The notes under the pieces were generated by a model that saw only the letters and a list, made by a program, of their open reading frames with translations, did not search any database and had not been told where the DNA came from. The position numbers were made by a program, and so were the translations under genes. Below, piece by piece: positions 21,733 through 32,868 of a DNA stretch of 60,000 nucleotides (positions within the stretch are counted from its first letter, which is position 1; each line of letters begins with the position of its first letter). The DNA is taken from contig CM043959.1 of assembly GCA_014529385.2 (NCBI GenBank), positions 436,001 to 496,000 of the forward strand. The letters are read 5' to 3'. The stretch is from Adiantum capillus-veneris (lineage: Eukaryota; Streptophyta; Polypodiopsida; Polypodiales; Pteridaceae).

Positions 21733-22471
21733 AATGCCCTGCATTAAGCTCGAGTAGCACTCTATGCTGCTTTGTGGTGCATTTTGAAATGTAGGAAAGG
21801 TAGAGAAGGAAGGTGTGTGTGTTGAGAAGGAGTTTGTTTTGCTACAGTGTATTGTTTTGTCAATAAGGTGTTGAAAGGTACTGTGTTTTCTCTGTGATAA
21901 GGTGTTAGATTAAGGTAGTAGATCCATAATATTAGTTCTGTGTAAAGTACAGTAAGTAGATTTGTTAGCTAATGAGTTGTTGTAGTAGTGTGTTAGTGTG
22001 TAATAGTAGCTCTATTAGTTGTAAGTAGGTAGGTTAGGTGTGTGTGTTCTCACGCACACAGAGCGGCCGCGACGACCTTATCTCAAAAAAATAATTTTAA
22101 AAAATATATTTTAAAGGTAGGACCGGGGTCGGGAACATTTCTCAGACCCAAGCCCAAGCCCACGCTCAGGCTCTCAAGCCTCAGTCACCCTTTAAAATTA
22201 CTTATTTTAGGCTCATGCCTAAGTAAAAATCGACCTTTTTGAGGACCATCAGAGCTTCGGGTAACCAAACGTTGTGCTGTAAAGCACACCCCAACCCCCT
22301 GAGCACTACGTTTGTTTCGAGCTATCACACGCTTCAATCAAAAAATCGATCATTAAAAAATATTAAAAGACATCAAAAAACGAGTGAAAACGGGGTGCAA
22401 AACACCCCAACAAAAAATAGCCGGTTAACCTTCAAGGGTATTCGTCGACGCTTGTAGGGTGCCAAAGGCAC
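21733..22471 (+). other. Leader region of tRNA-Asp-primed element
   Basis: About 740 bp between the PBS and the first gag-like ATG. TAGT/TGTTAG-rich bases lead into a more GC-rich segment at 22110-22320. No uORF of interest was seen. Confidence 0.5.
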
Positions 22472-23511
22472 ATGCATCTGCGCTCTGGTCATGTGCTAGA
22501 GGTTGAGCAACTAGCGAGCATTTCAACTTACGCAAGTTCTCAATACCCACCTACTTTAGGTTCCTGGCCCTCGGCGGGAACCCAAGGTAGTACCACTCAG
22601 GACCCACATATAGCATCTAGTGACTCTTCCTCTGACAACGACATCATGGAGGGTTACCCAATGCCTAATCCTGATAGCTCAAGCCAAGACATGCATGCCA
22701 TGGGCCCACGGTGTGGGCCGAGCATGCTTAGCCGCTTGAAGGAAACCTTTAGTAAAGCCACTCGCTCCGAAACATGGAGCTAACGATGTAAATGAGGGGG
22801 GTGGGGATGTGGGGAAATAAATTTTCCATTCATGACCAACATAGACTCTATGCTCTTAGAGAGTGTGCACGTGAATACTCCATTAACTGCACCCCCTGAC
22901 TCTTTAGAGCTATTCCCCTCTGAGGTTATATTACCTGATGGTAAAAGCCTTGCCGAAGTGCAATAGGTTGAGCGATATATATAATTACGACTAGGGAAAA
23001 TGAAATCGAGAGCTTACGCAAAGCGGAGCAACGAAGAGAGTTAAAAGCGAAAGCCCCTATGTCAATATCTTTGATAGGAGAGCAATCGAGTGCTCCTGAA
23101 TTAGCAACCACTAAGGGTCAACCCATAGAGAGCCACATTGCATCTAGTTCAAAAGACACTCTTAGCACCTCAATCTTAGATGGAGCGTTCTTAAATGAGA
23201 ACTAGCAGTACGAACTACAAACAGAAACTCTAACCGACCTATACACAGGCCATACCTATCACGTGGGTTGGTTAGATGTCTTACAATCCACAACGGGTGC
23301 TACTAGTGTGGAGGATCAACAACAAAGAGTTTGTGAGGTCATCCATAGGGTTATTGAGCTAGAGAGATAGAACAAGGGGATCCACATGCCTTCAACGGGT
23401 CTCATGAGATTCTTGGATACATGGAACGCTAAACAACCAACCTTATCGCAAATGGAGACTCCCTTGGTAAGTCCAATGGATCTTCCATATGTTGTTTCGC
23501 CAGGGGTCTGA
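22472..23511 (+). pseudogene. gag N-terminal region, degenerate
   Basis: A frame opens at ATG 22472 with MHLRSGHVLE, a start resembling the RxRSG openings of many plant Athila/Tat Gag proteins. It then runs into a Ser/Pro-rich segment and stops after 103 codons at 22783. From 22784 to 23511 there are only short interrupted frames. Gag would form the virus-like particle in the cytoplasm. The open part is followed in the next frame by the better preserved gag core, so this looks like one long gag with several disabling changes. Confidence 0.5.
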
Positions 23512-24604
23512 GTGCAATCTCAGCCCACAAGTGATAGATTTACTTTTCCAAGTGTAGCTCATCTTTCCCTTGATGACACCACAGCTACCATGCCTACCCC
23601 AATGATGGGCATGCCAAGAAACACGCCATGGACCTCATTTATAAGTAAAGCACCGCTACATGGTAGCTCAATGCCTGCAATAGTACCTACAAGTGTGTAT
23701 CAATCGTATGCACCTATGGGTCCTCGTACTCATGTAGTCCCTACCCCTCCCATTGTTTCAACAACCTATGCTCCACAACCACAACACCCAAGTTCTTATT
23801 TACATGGGACCATACCGGCTAGCATTAGCATGTCACATCCGACGTCAGCTATGCCGAGGGCCACACATATGAACTTTGGGCCACCACATGGCACAACACC
23901 ATACCAAACGTGGAACCCAATGGCTTCCTATGCGCCAAGCCCAAAGCTAATACCTACTCCACATGTAGTCTCTACAGCACCTTCACCCACGGTGCCTGCT
24001 CACTTAGGTGACTTGGCAACATTTGCTCAATCTATCGGTCCATCCATTGCTAAGAATATGCGTAACACACCTGATAGAGAACCTAGAAGTAAGGCAGTAC
24101 AAATAGCCAAGCTCGCACTAAAATTTAGTGGAGACGGGGATGTGAGAAAGCATATAGAAGTGTTTGAACAAATATGCAATTCTCTAGGAGAACACAATGA
24201 CCTGCATAAGAGTAATGCTTTAAGCCTAACCTTAAGTGGGAAGGTAGGTGATTGGTATAGAACCCTAAGGGTGGAAGAAAAAACGATTTACCCTACTCTT
24301 AGGAGATTATTCTTAAAAGAATACATACAAGAGGGATTTCTTTGGGGTGTAGCCTCTCAGCTCGAAACAACCCAATGAGAAGAAGTAGAGTCGGTGAGAG
24401 ACTTTATTAGTCGCTTGAAGCATTTGAATTCTCGTTGTAATCCAAATGAGCGCTTCAATAATAATCAATTGCTTGATAGATTCATTAGGAGATTACAACA
24501 CGAGGATATCTACAATGGCCTAGTCATTAGAGGTATCACCACTTGGGAAGTAGTCACCATCAATGCAATCCAATTGGAAGATAATTTAATGATTCAAGGA
24601 GCCT
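23512..24604 (+). pseudogene. gag core (retrotransposon gag domain), one in-frame stop
   Basis: The first 170 or so residues are rich in Pro, Ser, Thr and Met and are probably disordered. From about residue 195 it shows a retrotransposon Gag domain: LALKFSGDGDVRKHIEVFEQ, then ALSLTLSGKVGDWYRTL, then PTLRRLFLKEY. A TGA at 24376-24378 interrupts the frame. The same frame continues with VRDFISRLKHLNSRCNP and LLDRFIRRL, so the stop is a point mutation rather than a boundary. The downstream zinc knuckles (24782-25460) complete the protein. Its role is packaging element RNA. Confidence 0.8.
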
Positions 24605-24640
24605 AAATCTATTAGCTCGCAAGCATCGAGACATCAGCCA

Positions 24641-25563
24641 ATGACCCTAAAGCCTATTGCTAAAGAGCCAAAGATATCTGAGATGACTTTGGCAGATCTC
24701 ACCAAGGCCATTCAAGAGAGTCTTAGAGACAATCGTGCTCCGCAAAACAATCATATGTATCCAAGAAGGAAGCAACAATGGTGCTCAGTATGCTATGGAC
24801 CGCATAGTACCAGTGAATGCCCTACTTTTAGAGAAAAATTCAATGGGAATTGCAATGCATGTGGGAGCTATGGTCATCAAGCTAAGGATTGCATAGTATT
24901 TAAGTGCGCGATGGCCAATAGACCAAGCTTAGCATGGACATACACACCTCGAGTGCCTGAATTGATGCCCGTACCACCTCTTGAACAAACGTCACAACAC
25001 ATGGTCCCTCGGGCCCAAAATGTTGTTAAAACAACACCCTTACCACCTCCAGTGGTAGAACCACAACCACCACATCCGAGAATCACTTCTGTGAATCAAG
25101 TGGGTTGTGAGTCATCTATTGCTTGTTTGGAAGGCTGTGAGGAAGATATAGACCCTAATATTGCCTATGGGGTGAATGCACTTGAAGAAAGTCCACAATA
25201 CTACATGGAGGACTATTGGGGATAAGTCAAACCTGTCTATCAAGTAGATGCTCTTGCTGCAAGAGGCCAAAATATCAAATACACTGCTAAGAGACCACCT
25301 CTTCAATGCAATGAGTGTGGAGGTCCACATCGTGTGGCCGAGTGTCCTATTAGCCTACAAAAGAATGCCCACATTAATGCAAACCAATCAAGCGAGCACA
25401 TTTACAATGCCAATACTCATGTGTAATCGATGTGGCATAGATCATGTGATTGCCCAGTGTCCGAATAATCCAAATATGTCTAAAATCATGCCATTAAACT
25501 TGATTGAGGTTACCGAGGAGCCATCACAAAGTACACTTGTGGTACTAGTAAATGTACTCACAT
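24641..25563 (+). pseudogene. gag C-terminal region with four zinc knuckles
   Basis: Four CCHC-type knuckles are spread over about 680 bp: CSVCYGPHSTSEC (24782-24820, CX2CX3HX4C), CNACGSYGHQAKDC (24851-24892, the classical CX2CX4HX4C), CNECGGPHRVAEC (about 25307-25345) and CNRCGIDHVIAQC (25420-25460). The first two share a frame; the last two lie in other frames after frameshifts near 25225 and 25340. A Pro-rich linker separates the pairs. One or two knuckles are usual in plant Gag, so four is unusual. They would bind element RNA. Confidence 0.75.
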
Positions 25564-25568
25564 GATCG

Positions 25569-26793
25569 ATGCTCCAAAAACAAAATTATATTCTTGAGGA
25601 AAGAGACACGGCATCAATTACCCAATCTCATAAAAAGAAGAAAACACGAAGAAAGAGATCACAAAAAGCAGCGAAGTCAGACCCCAGTTCAAAGACCAAC
25701 ATAGGGATTGGTGACGACCCCGTATATATAAACGACACTGAAGAGGATTCTGATTCAAGTGAAACCATGGAGACGAAAACGACCACTAAGATAGAAATCA
25801 ACAAGGAAGATCTTCATGAGCCACAATGGCCAGGATTGAAGAAGAAGATAGGAACTTATCCAAACCCTACAGAGGAGATCGAGCGAGTCAAGCAATTAAG
25901 GAGTTTGGTAGAAGATACCCAAAGGGATCTAGAGCCAGCACCTAGGCAGATCCAGATTACAGACACAGTGTTCCCTACGCAACAACAACCTCACCAAGTC
26001 CATAGACCCTTAGCCATATCTAGTGTCATCCAAGAAGAAAGTGACTTAAAGTCATGGGAAAGTGGGCGTACTCACTTCTTGATGGAAAGAATGTTTACAG
26101 AGGGACTACCTGACCCTATCGAAGAAATGGAGATCCCATCTTCCCCACGTCAAGGGACTAAAGCCCAAAAGCTACCGTTAAATATTGCCAAATTGATGGA
26201 TTTCATGGCTTTAGAAGTCAAAACCACCATCATGTCCAAACTATATGGAGACCCTGAGCTATTCTTAGCTATTCGAGCTTTTCTCAACGAAGAACTAAAG
26301 GTCGGGCTACCACAATTTGCACAGATGGATAGAGCTAGGGAGATACCAATAGAGGAGGAACACTTAGATCCACAACCCAACCTAGATGAGAACCTTGTTG
26401 TAAAAATACCTGTTAACAAGTTGGGACAATACTTTGAGGGAGATGAATCCAATGCAACCATACCAATCACTACCAAGGGATTAACTGTGAAGGGAATCCT
26501 TGATGGTGGCGTTGAGGTTAGCATTGTGACTAAAAATTGTTGGGAAACTATGGGAAGACCTCACCTTGGAACCACAACCATAGTAGTAAAGATGGCCAAT
26601 GGATCTATTGTTAAACCTATTGGGATGCTAGAAGATCTAAGATCAAGGTCTTTGGACATAAAATACAAATGACCTTCATTGTTATGGATTCCTCCAAGCA
26701 CACTATGGCATTTGAGATGATCTTAGGACATCCTTTCATGAGGGAAGCAAAAATGGTGCATGACTGGTCTAAAAACCATGTCTACTTGTAGTT
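25569..26793 (+). pseudogene. Linker and aspartic protease domain of gypsy element
   Basis: An open frame of 367 aa (to 26672). It starts with a basic cluster HKKKKTRRKRSQK (about residues 20-32), followed by acidic, low-complexity linker. Near the C-terminus is the protease: GILDGGVEVSIVT replaces the usual LLDTGA/LLDSGA active site, so the catalytic aspartate is kept but the next residue is Gly. A frameshift near 26640 moves the rest to another frame, where MILGHPFMREA matches the LGRPF block at the protease C-terminus. The protease would process Gag. No RT, RNase H or integrase follows. Confidence 0.7.
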
Positions 26794-26812
26794 CCAAGAT
26801 TCGGTCATTCGA

Positions 26813-27496
26813 GTGGATCCTGTGACTAGTCGAGCACAGCCTCTAGGAAACAGGTTTATAATTGATCATAGATCTAACACCACAATTCACTCGGCCCCAT
26901 TGTACTATTGTTACACGTGTAAAGCGGACGCTGATGTTGGGGAAGATTCTCCTTATATGGATGTACTACCTGAGATGACTGAGTCGGACAATGTGGATTG
27001 GGTCTACCTAGCGGCAACCATAAACACTTGGGTAAACAGGCGAACGACCTGGGTAACACCTGAGGGGGATGAAATACAACCACTCGTACCCTTAAATATG
27101 CTAGAAGCAATGCATATAGCCTCTGACAAGACTCATCCTCATATAACAAAGAAAACATACAAGTGGGTCCCTAAATCTTCTTTAGCGACCATGGTTGATG
27201 CTAAAAAACAAAAGTCTTGTAAGAAATGTCTCACTTGCCCCAAGAAATGTAAGGAAACGTGGCATTGGATTCCTAAAGGACTACTGGAAGCACAAGGCTA
27301 CTATCAAGGAAATGATCAAATTTCACTGCCAAAACGTAGATTGTGTTCTTACCTGTCACCTGACCCATGTGAGTCAAACCCTGTGACGACAAAGCCGATG
27401 AAAGATCGTGGGAAAGAAAAAATCACAGAACACTATACACCGGATCCGGAGCTAGTATGGGTTCCCAAGCGAGAAAGGCTTGTTTTGCTCAACTGA
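26813..27496 (+). CDS. Unrecognised ORF with W(V/I)PK motifs and Cys cluster, downstream of protease
   Basis: A 227-aa open frame with no stop. It carries three Trp-Val/Ile-Pro-Lys motifs: KWVPKSSL (about residue 117), WHWIPKGLL (about 151) and VWVPKRERL (about 215). Between the first two lies a tight cysteine cluster, SCKKCLTCPKKCKETW (CX2CX2CX3C), which could bind metal. It directly follows the protease remnant, where an autonomous element would have RT. The first in-frame methionine is used here, but the frame may be joined to the protease across a stop near 26790. I cannot name the domain. It may be a linker specific to this lineage. Confidence 0.5.
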   Translation: MDPVTSRAQPLGNRFIIDHRSNTTIHSAPLYYCYTCKADADVGEDSPYMDVLPEMTESDNVDWVYLAATINTWVNRRTTWVTPEGDEIQPLVPLNMLEAMHIASDKTHPHITKKTYKWVPKSSLATMVDAKKQKSCKKCLTCPKKCKETWHWIPKGLLEAQGYYQGNDQISLPKRRLCSYLSPDPCESNPVTTKPMKDRGKEKITEHYTPDPELVWVPKRERLVLLN

Positions 27497-29272
27497 ACCA
27501 TAGAAAAAAATGAATAAAGCTTCTAGCTCCTCATGTAATGCATCCATAGAGGTAAAAGCTTCTACACAACATCCATCGACTATAGGCAGCCTCCATGAAG
27601 TTACAAAAGATTTGACACCTCCCATTGTTCAATTCTTACCTGATGCACTACTTCAAATTCGTTCATAGGAGAGTACCTTACCACCCTTGCAATTCAATGA
27701 GGCACCCAAGGTAATAGAGAACTATTGGCAAAATTCCTCACCTATTACCAATTGGAATAATTGGTTCCAAAAGGTGATGACATCCTTTTAAAGTATGATC
27801 TACCCAAGGAAGGGGGGAGTCTTCATTCACGTCAGCCTATTGATTTATTTCCCTCTTACCCTTCTTTCCTTGACCCTTGAGCTTTCTGATCTTAGGGAAT
27901 GTATATATAAAGCGTTATACTCACTAAAAACAAAAAATAGTAAAGAGCAAGAGCAATTAGCAAACGAGTGTGCACAATAAAAGTCAAAACATTAACCCAG
28001 ACCTACACATTCACATCCAGTACACTGAAACAGAAACCTATGTCATCAAACACCTTTGATCCTCATCACTCGAGTGATGGAGGGTAGGTAGGATTAGTAC
28101 GATAGGAGTGTTTCTGTTTTAGAGTTTAGTGATTAGCAAAGTTCTTTCTTCCCACTGATGTGCCTCCTAGAGATATTCTTTGTGTTTCATAGTGTGTTCA
28201 AGAATGTGTTGCTATTGTTAGGATTTGGACCTTAATGGAATCTTTATCTCGACTCACTCTTCAAATCAAGCACGATCATCAACACAACAGGTGTTTCTAA
28301 TCCATTAACATTGCCTCTTATCTTTTTTGCATCCATGTTTGTCTACTTTAATTGTGATTGGTAACATAATATTCTGCGCATTTGGTTAGTCAAACATTAA
28401 ATTCAATGTAATTTTTTGTCATAATCACTTGTTTAGGTTTAAAAATCAAGCAGCCGACTAAGCCAGTTTGACCAAGCTAGGCGTTAATGATCTTCTCTTA
28501 ATACCATGGGGAATGCCTTCCTAATAATCAATGATTACTTAGGTTTTTAATCTGATTTAGGTTGCTTTGTGTGCGATGTACTAGGGCTTTCTAGTGGGCT
28601 TAGTCCCTATTGACCTGTAGCTTAAGTATTATAAAGGGAGTTTACTAATGTGATGAGCCTAGGGAGGGTAACAGTGTTATATGACCCCCCAAAGTTACAA
28701 AAGTAAAATGTTGAAAACGAACAAAGAAAAAAATTAAAGTGCCACAATGTAAAATCTTAAGCGGGAAGAGAAATCTCAGCTTGATTTGGTACTTCACTCA
28801 CATGTATCGCCTATGGTACTAGAGCCCTAGAAGTTCCCAGTGTGGGCGATTTTTCTTAAAAAGCAAACAACCCAAGGCATACAAAATAAGCACACATATC
28901 AAAATTGAATCACTGTAAAAAGATTTTGGGACATCAAAGAAAAGGAAATAAGTCAGGCGATGATTTCATGAGCAATTCCTTTTATCGTATCTTAACTACA
29001 AGGTCTTCTAGGTATAGCCTCTAGTCAACCCTCGGATATGAAATACTTGGCTCTTACGATTAAACAACTTAATTGACCGGAGAAAATTGAGAAGCTTGCC
29101 CATGGTATTAATAGTTGACCTCTAGTTCCTTTCGATCGTTAAATTAGCGACCCCATACTTGTTTAGTTTTTTACCTTCACAACTGTTAAATTAGCGACTC
29201 CATACTTGTTTAGTTTTTTACCTTCACAACTGTTTATGTATTTAATTATATTACAATTTAATGTTTAAAAAA
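27497..29272 (+). other. Non-coding 3' part of tRNA-Asp-primed element
   Basis: About 1.8 kb with only short frames. 27497-27960 still has peptide-like stretches (for example PRKGGVFIHVSLLIYF). 28000 onward is AT-rich, with a 47-bp tandem duplication at 29138-29231. Instead of a PPT and a direct 3' LTR, it ends at an inverted LTR at 29273. Confidence 0.5.
29138..29231. repeat. 47-bp tandem duplication
   Basis: Two copies (29138-29184 and 29185-29231) of a 47-bp unit starting GTTAAATTAGCGAC, differing at one base. Confidence 0.9.
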
Positions 29273-29508
29273 CGTGCGCGTCTGTCGCACATGTCAATGC
29301 AAGAGACTTGCCGATACACTGTGTGCAAGCCACAAATGGCTCCAAGCACACAACTAGATTAATCTAGCAAGCTTAAGAGAGCAAGGGTGTGTCACTCACC
29401 GCCCTACACTCGCCTTCATGGAGGATTCCTCGCTGCGAAGAAGAAGGAGCTACCACCGTGCCGCATTCAACCGCCTCACAGCCGTCGTGCCGTCGTTGCA
29501 ATGCTCGA

Positions 29509-29614
<106 letters not shown>

Positions 29615-29718
29615 GTGTGGTAGATTGGTTATGCCATTTTCCTCTTGAATAACATGTCTTGAGTTCAACTCCTCGTCAGCTAGATCTTTAAGGTCTCTTG
29701 GGATAGTTTCCTACCACA
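29615..29718 (+). repeat. tRNA-like (SINE-type) insert in inverted LTR, tentative
   Basis: About 105 bp not present in the sister LTR at 20755-21710. It has TAGATTGGTTATGCC, resembling an A box, and 40 bp later GAGTTCAACTCC, resembling a pol III B box. It begins GTGTGGTA and ends TACCACA, so the termini are complementary over 7 bp. A SINE head or decayed tRNA is possible; a small MITE-like insert is the alternative. Confidence 0.35.
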
Positions 29719-29738
29719 TTAAAACTCTCTTCTTCTTC

Positions 29739-29808
<70 letters not shown>

Positions 29809-29820
29809 ACACACACACAC
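29739..29820 (+). repeat. (CT)n(CA)n microsatellite
   Basis: Long CT tract, then GCATACACACACAC. It corresponds to the GT/GA tract of the sister LTR. Confidence 0.97.
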
Positions 29821-30489
29821 AAGGGAGATGAAGAAGAAGAAGATGGAGATGGAGCAAGAGAACTCTTCAATTGCATAAATGAGAGAATGGATGACTTTCA
29901 GGTTTATGTGACTTTTATATGAGCTCATCCATTCACACTTGGGCGCCCATGCTTAGCCAACTAACCCTTGAATGTTCCAGTTAGAGTGCGCCTCTCATTG
30001 GCGATCACCCTTACCCTTTTCCTATTGGACCGACAAGCCCGACCCATGACTCGAAACAATGTAAAGTACCGACGCCTATTTGCCAAGGTTAGCACCAAGC
30101 AATAGGTGGCGTTGGGTAGTCCCCAAGCCTCCTAGTCACCCAATGTTGACTTCACAGTTGCATATCATGTCTTCGTCACCAAGGTCAACACCAAGCGATA
30201 GGTGACGTTTGGCAATTCCCAAGCCTCATATTCGCCTAGTATTGACTCTACTACCTCTTGTAATGTCTTTAACCCCAAGGTCAACTCCAAGCGATAGGTA
30301 GCATTGGGCAGTCCCCAAGCTTCCTATTCACCTAGTATTGACTCCTCTGCATGAGTTATAACCACCTCACCAAAAGGGTCTCCATCGTCCGTTACACCAA
30401 GGTCAACACCAAGCGATAGGTGGAGTTGGGCAGTCCCCAAGCCTCCTATTCGCCTAGTGCTGACTCACTGTCTGACTTGTCAGTTAACA

Positions 30490-30501
30490 TGCCCCCCTTC
30501 C
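30490..30501 (-). promoter_or_regulatory. Polypurine tract next to inverted LTR
   Basis: On the minus strand AGGAAGGGGGGCA runs directly into the LTR start TGTTAAC. This shows that the LTR at 29273-30489 is a 3' LTR of a minus-strand element. Confidence 0.8.
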
Positions 30502-30800
30502 TGATGTAGATTCCATCCTCGGAATCTATTGAGTTGAAGCTCGTTGTCAAGGTGGAAGAGCATTTGAAATGAATGTCCTTAGCTTCTTCAGTCACTGCAA
30601 AATCAAACAAAATTGGCACAATAATTGCATTCTTATATACAATGAAAAAGCATATGCAGTTGTAGGCAGTCAAATTGATTGGTAACAGAATTTTAATCCA
30701 TTTATTAGCAATAAACATTAAATTTTAATATAATTAAATGCATAAATAGTTGTGAAGGTCAAAAACTAAACAAGTCTGGAGCTAATTTAACGGTCGAAAG
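30502..30800. other. Truncated interior plus inverted copy of the 29100-29272 sequence
   Basis: 30502-30704 is the remaining 3' interior of the minus-strand element. From about 30705, AATAAACATTAAATTTTAAT and the following bases repeat 29129-29272 in inverted orientation, ending at CGAAAG just before a copia LTR. No gene. Confidence 0.6.
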
Positions 30801-31007
30801 TGTTATGTGCGTGTAGTGCGTATACGGAGTGTGTGCAAGAGAGGGGAAGAAGAAAATGGGGAAGGGGATGAATCACAGACAGCCTGTGTTGGGTTAGTGG
30901 AGAAGAAAGAGAAGAGTCAACCCTCTCTCTTTTTCTCCCTATATTGATTAGGTGAAATCAAGTGTACAAGGGTGGTTTCCCACGGCCACCTGGCCTACGC
31001 CCCAACA
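30801..31007 (-). mobile_element. 3' LTR of Ty1/copia element
   Basis: 207 bp, short as is common in copia. On the minus strand it starts TGTTGGGGCGTAGG and ends CACATAACA, with the PPT AGTGGGAGGT at 31017-31008. The flanking GAAAG (30796-30800) is the expected 5-bp target copy. The related sequence at 29120-29140 lacks the insertion. Confidence 0.75.
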
Positions 31008-31090
31008 ACCTCCCACTTGAAGGTCATGGTGGCCAATAGTGGCATTAGTATAGTTAGTCTATACAAAATTGATGAAGCATTGCCGAGGCT

Positions 31091-32137
31091 TCATCCTACA
31101 CCCATAAGTTCTATACAATGTGTAAATCGCTCCGAGGCTAGGCTCTTTGTGAGAGCATCTGCGGGGTTGTCGTCAGTGTGAACCTTGACAAGCTCGATAC
31201 GCTTGCCAGCCAATGCATCTCGTATGACATGGTATCTGACCTCTATGTGTTTTGACTTTGAGTGAAACACTGGATTCTTTGCCAAAGCAATGGCACTCTG
31301 ACTATCACAATGTAGTACTGGAACCTCGTGAATGCCCAAATCTCCCACTAGACGAGCCAACCATATGGCTTCCTTGCTGGCGTCAGAAACAGCAACATAT
31401 TCTGCCTCAGTGGTAGATGAAGACGTGCAATCTTGGAGACACGATCTCCAAGAGATAGCTGCTCCAACAAACATGAACACATAGCCAGATGTGGATCTTC
31501 TACGATCCACGCAACCCGCATAATCCGCATCCGTGTAACCTACAATAGATGCATCACTGTTTTCGAAGCGTAAACACTTGCTAGCTGTACCTTTCAAATA
31601 TCTGAGGATTTTCTTCACTGCTTCCCAATGTTTCTTGCCAGGGTTTGCCATGTACCTACTAACCACTCCCACTGCATGTGCAATGTGTGGTCTTGTGGCT
31701 ACCATAGCGTACATCAAACTGCCAACTGTTGAAGGATATGGTACTTTCGCCATTTCCTCTTTCTCGGCCACTGTCTTGGGAGAGTCTTCCTTGCTAAGTT
31801 TGGAGTATGCTTGCATTGGGGTACTCAATGACTTCCCCCCCTGCATACTGAAACGTTGCAAGACTTTGTGAATGTACTTTTCTTGAGATGATTCAAGAAT
31901 TCCACGTTGCCTGTCTCTCTTGATGTGCATACCAAGAAAGTGATTGGCATCTCCCAAATCTTTCATGGAAAACTGAGTGCTTAGCATCTTTTTCAACTGA
32001 TTGATCTCATCAATTGATTTGCCTGCGATAAGAATATCATCTACATACAAAATCAAGATGATTAAAGAACCATCGTTCAATCTTTTTGTGTATAAGTAGT
32101 GATCCTCTTGACTTCTTATGTAACACTGAGACTGCAT
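31091..32137 (-). pseudogene. Copia pol: RT C-terminal part and RNase H
   Basis: A 348-codon open frame. The RT catalytic block YVDDILIAGKS lies near residue 30, followed by MKDLGDANHFLGMHI and the LSTPM block. The RNase H begins about residue 215 with GYTDADYAGCVDRRRSTSG (first catalytic Asp), then TTEAEYVAVSDASKEAIW (Glu) and DNPADALTKSL near the end (about residue 330), which is the normal copia terminus. The frame is separated from the upstream RT part by a single in-frame TAA. RT and RNase H together make the cDNA copy. Confidence 0.9.
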
Positions 32138-32173
32138 GAATTTGTCGAATTTTTGATACCATTGCCTTGAACC

Positions 32174-32788
32174 TTACTTGAGGCCATAGAGTGCCTTTTT
32201 AAGTCTACAAACCAATTCTATCCTCGTTGGTTTTTGGGTTTCACATACGAAGCCCTCTGGTTGTTTCATGTAGACATCTTCATCTAGATCCCCGTGAAGA
32301 AATGTTGTGTTCACATCCATTTGGACAAGTTCCATGTCCTGGATAGAAACCAAGCCAAGCACGGTACGAAGTGTAGTCGTCTTGACTACTAGAGAGAAAA
32401 TCTCATCAAAATCCACACCTTTTTGCTGCTTGAAACCCTTGGCAACTAGACGAGCCTTGTATCTAGACTCGGGATCTTCCGTTGTATACTTCTACTTGTA
32501 TACCCACTTGCAAGGTAAAGCATTTTTGCCTTTTGGTAATTCAACCAAATCCCATGTCTCATTAGCCACAATCGAATTGTATTCTAATTGCATAGCCTGC
32601 TCCCACTTAACGCTATCCTCCATTTGTATAGCTTCTTTGTAGCAGGTTGGCTCTCCACTGTCAGTGACCAAAATGTGGTGTATACCCGGCTCAAACCGCT
32701 CGGGTGCACGTGATACTCTCTCAGAGCGTCTCAGCGGTGGCTGACTGCTGGACTCTGCTCTCTCCGGAGCAATAGTAGTATCTTGCAC
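32174..32788 (-). pseudogene. Copia pol: RT N-terminal part, one internal stop
   Basis: Two open blocks (32492-32788 and 32174-32416) are split by an in-frame TAG just after CKWVYK. The first shows WEQAMQLEYNSI and GKNALPCKWVYK, and the second FDEIFSLVVKTTTLR, DVNTTFLHGDLDEDVYM and LKKALYGLK, the standard start of copia RT. A second stop (TAA) follows LKKALYGLK, where family members usually have Q. Both stops look like single-base changes. Confidence 0.9.
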
Positions 32789-32868
32789 TTGAGGAGTAGG
32801 TGTTCGGAGGCATCCTCAAAACGAACATGTCTGTACTCAACATCTTTGATGGGCTTCTTGTGCATTTT

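Noticed and set aside
22060-22075. GCGGCCGC near a sequence change, as a sign of cloning vector
   Set aside because: A single NotI-like octamer in plant-like sequence with no other vector features; chance is sufficient.
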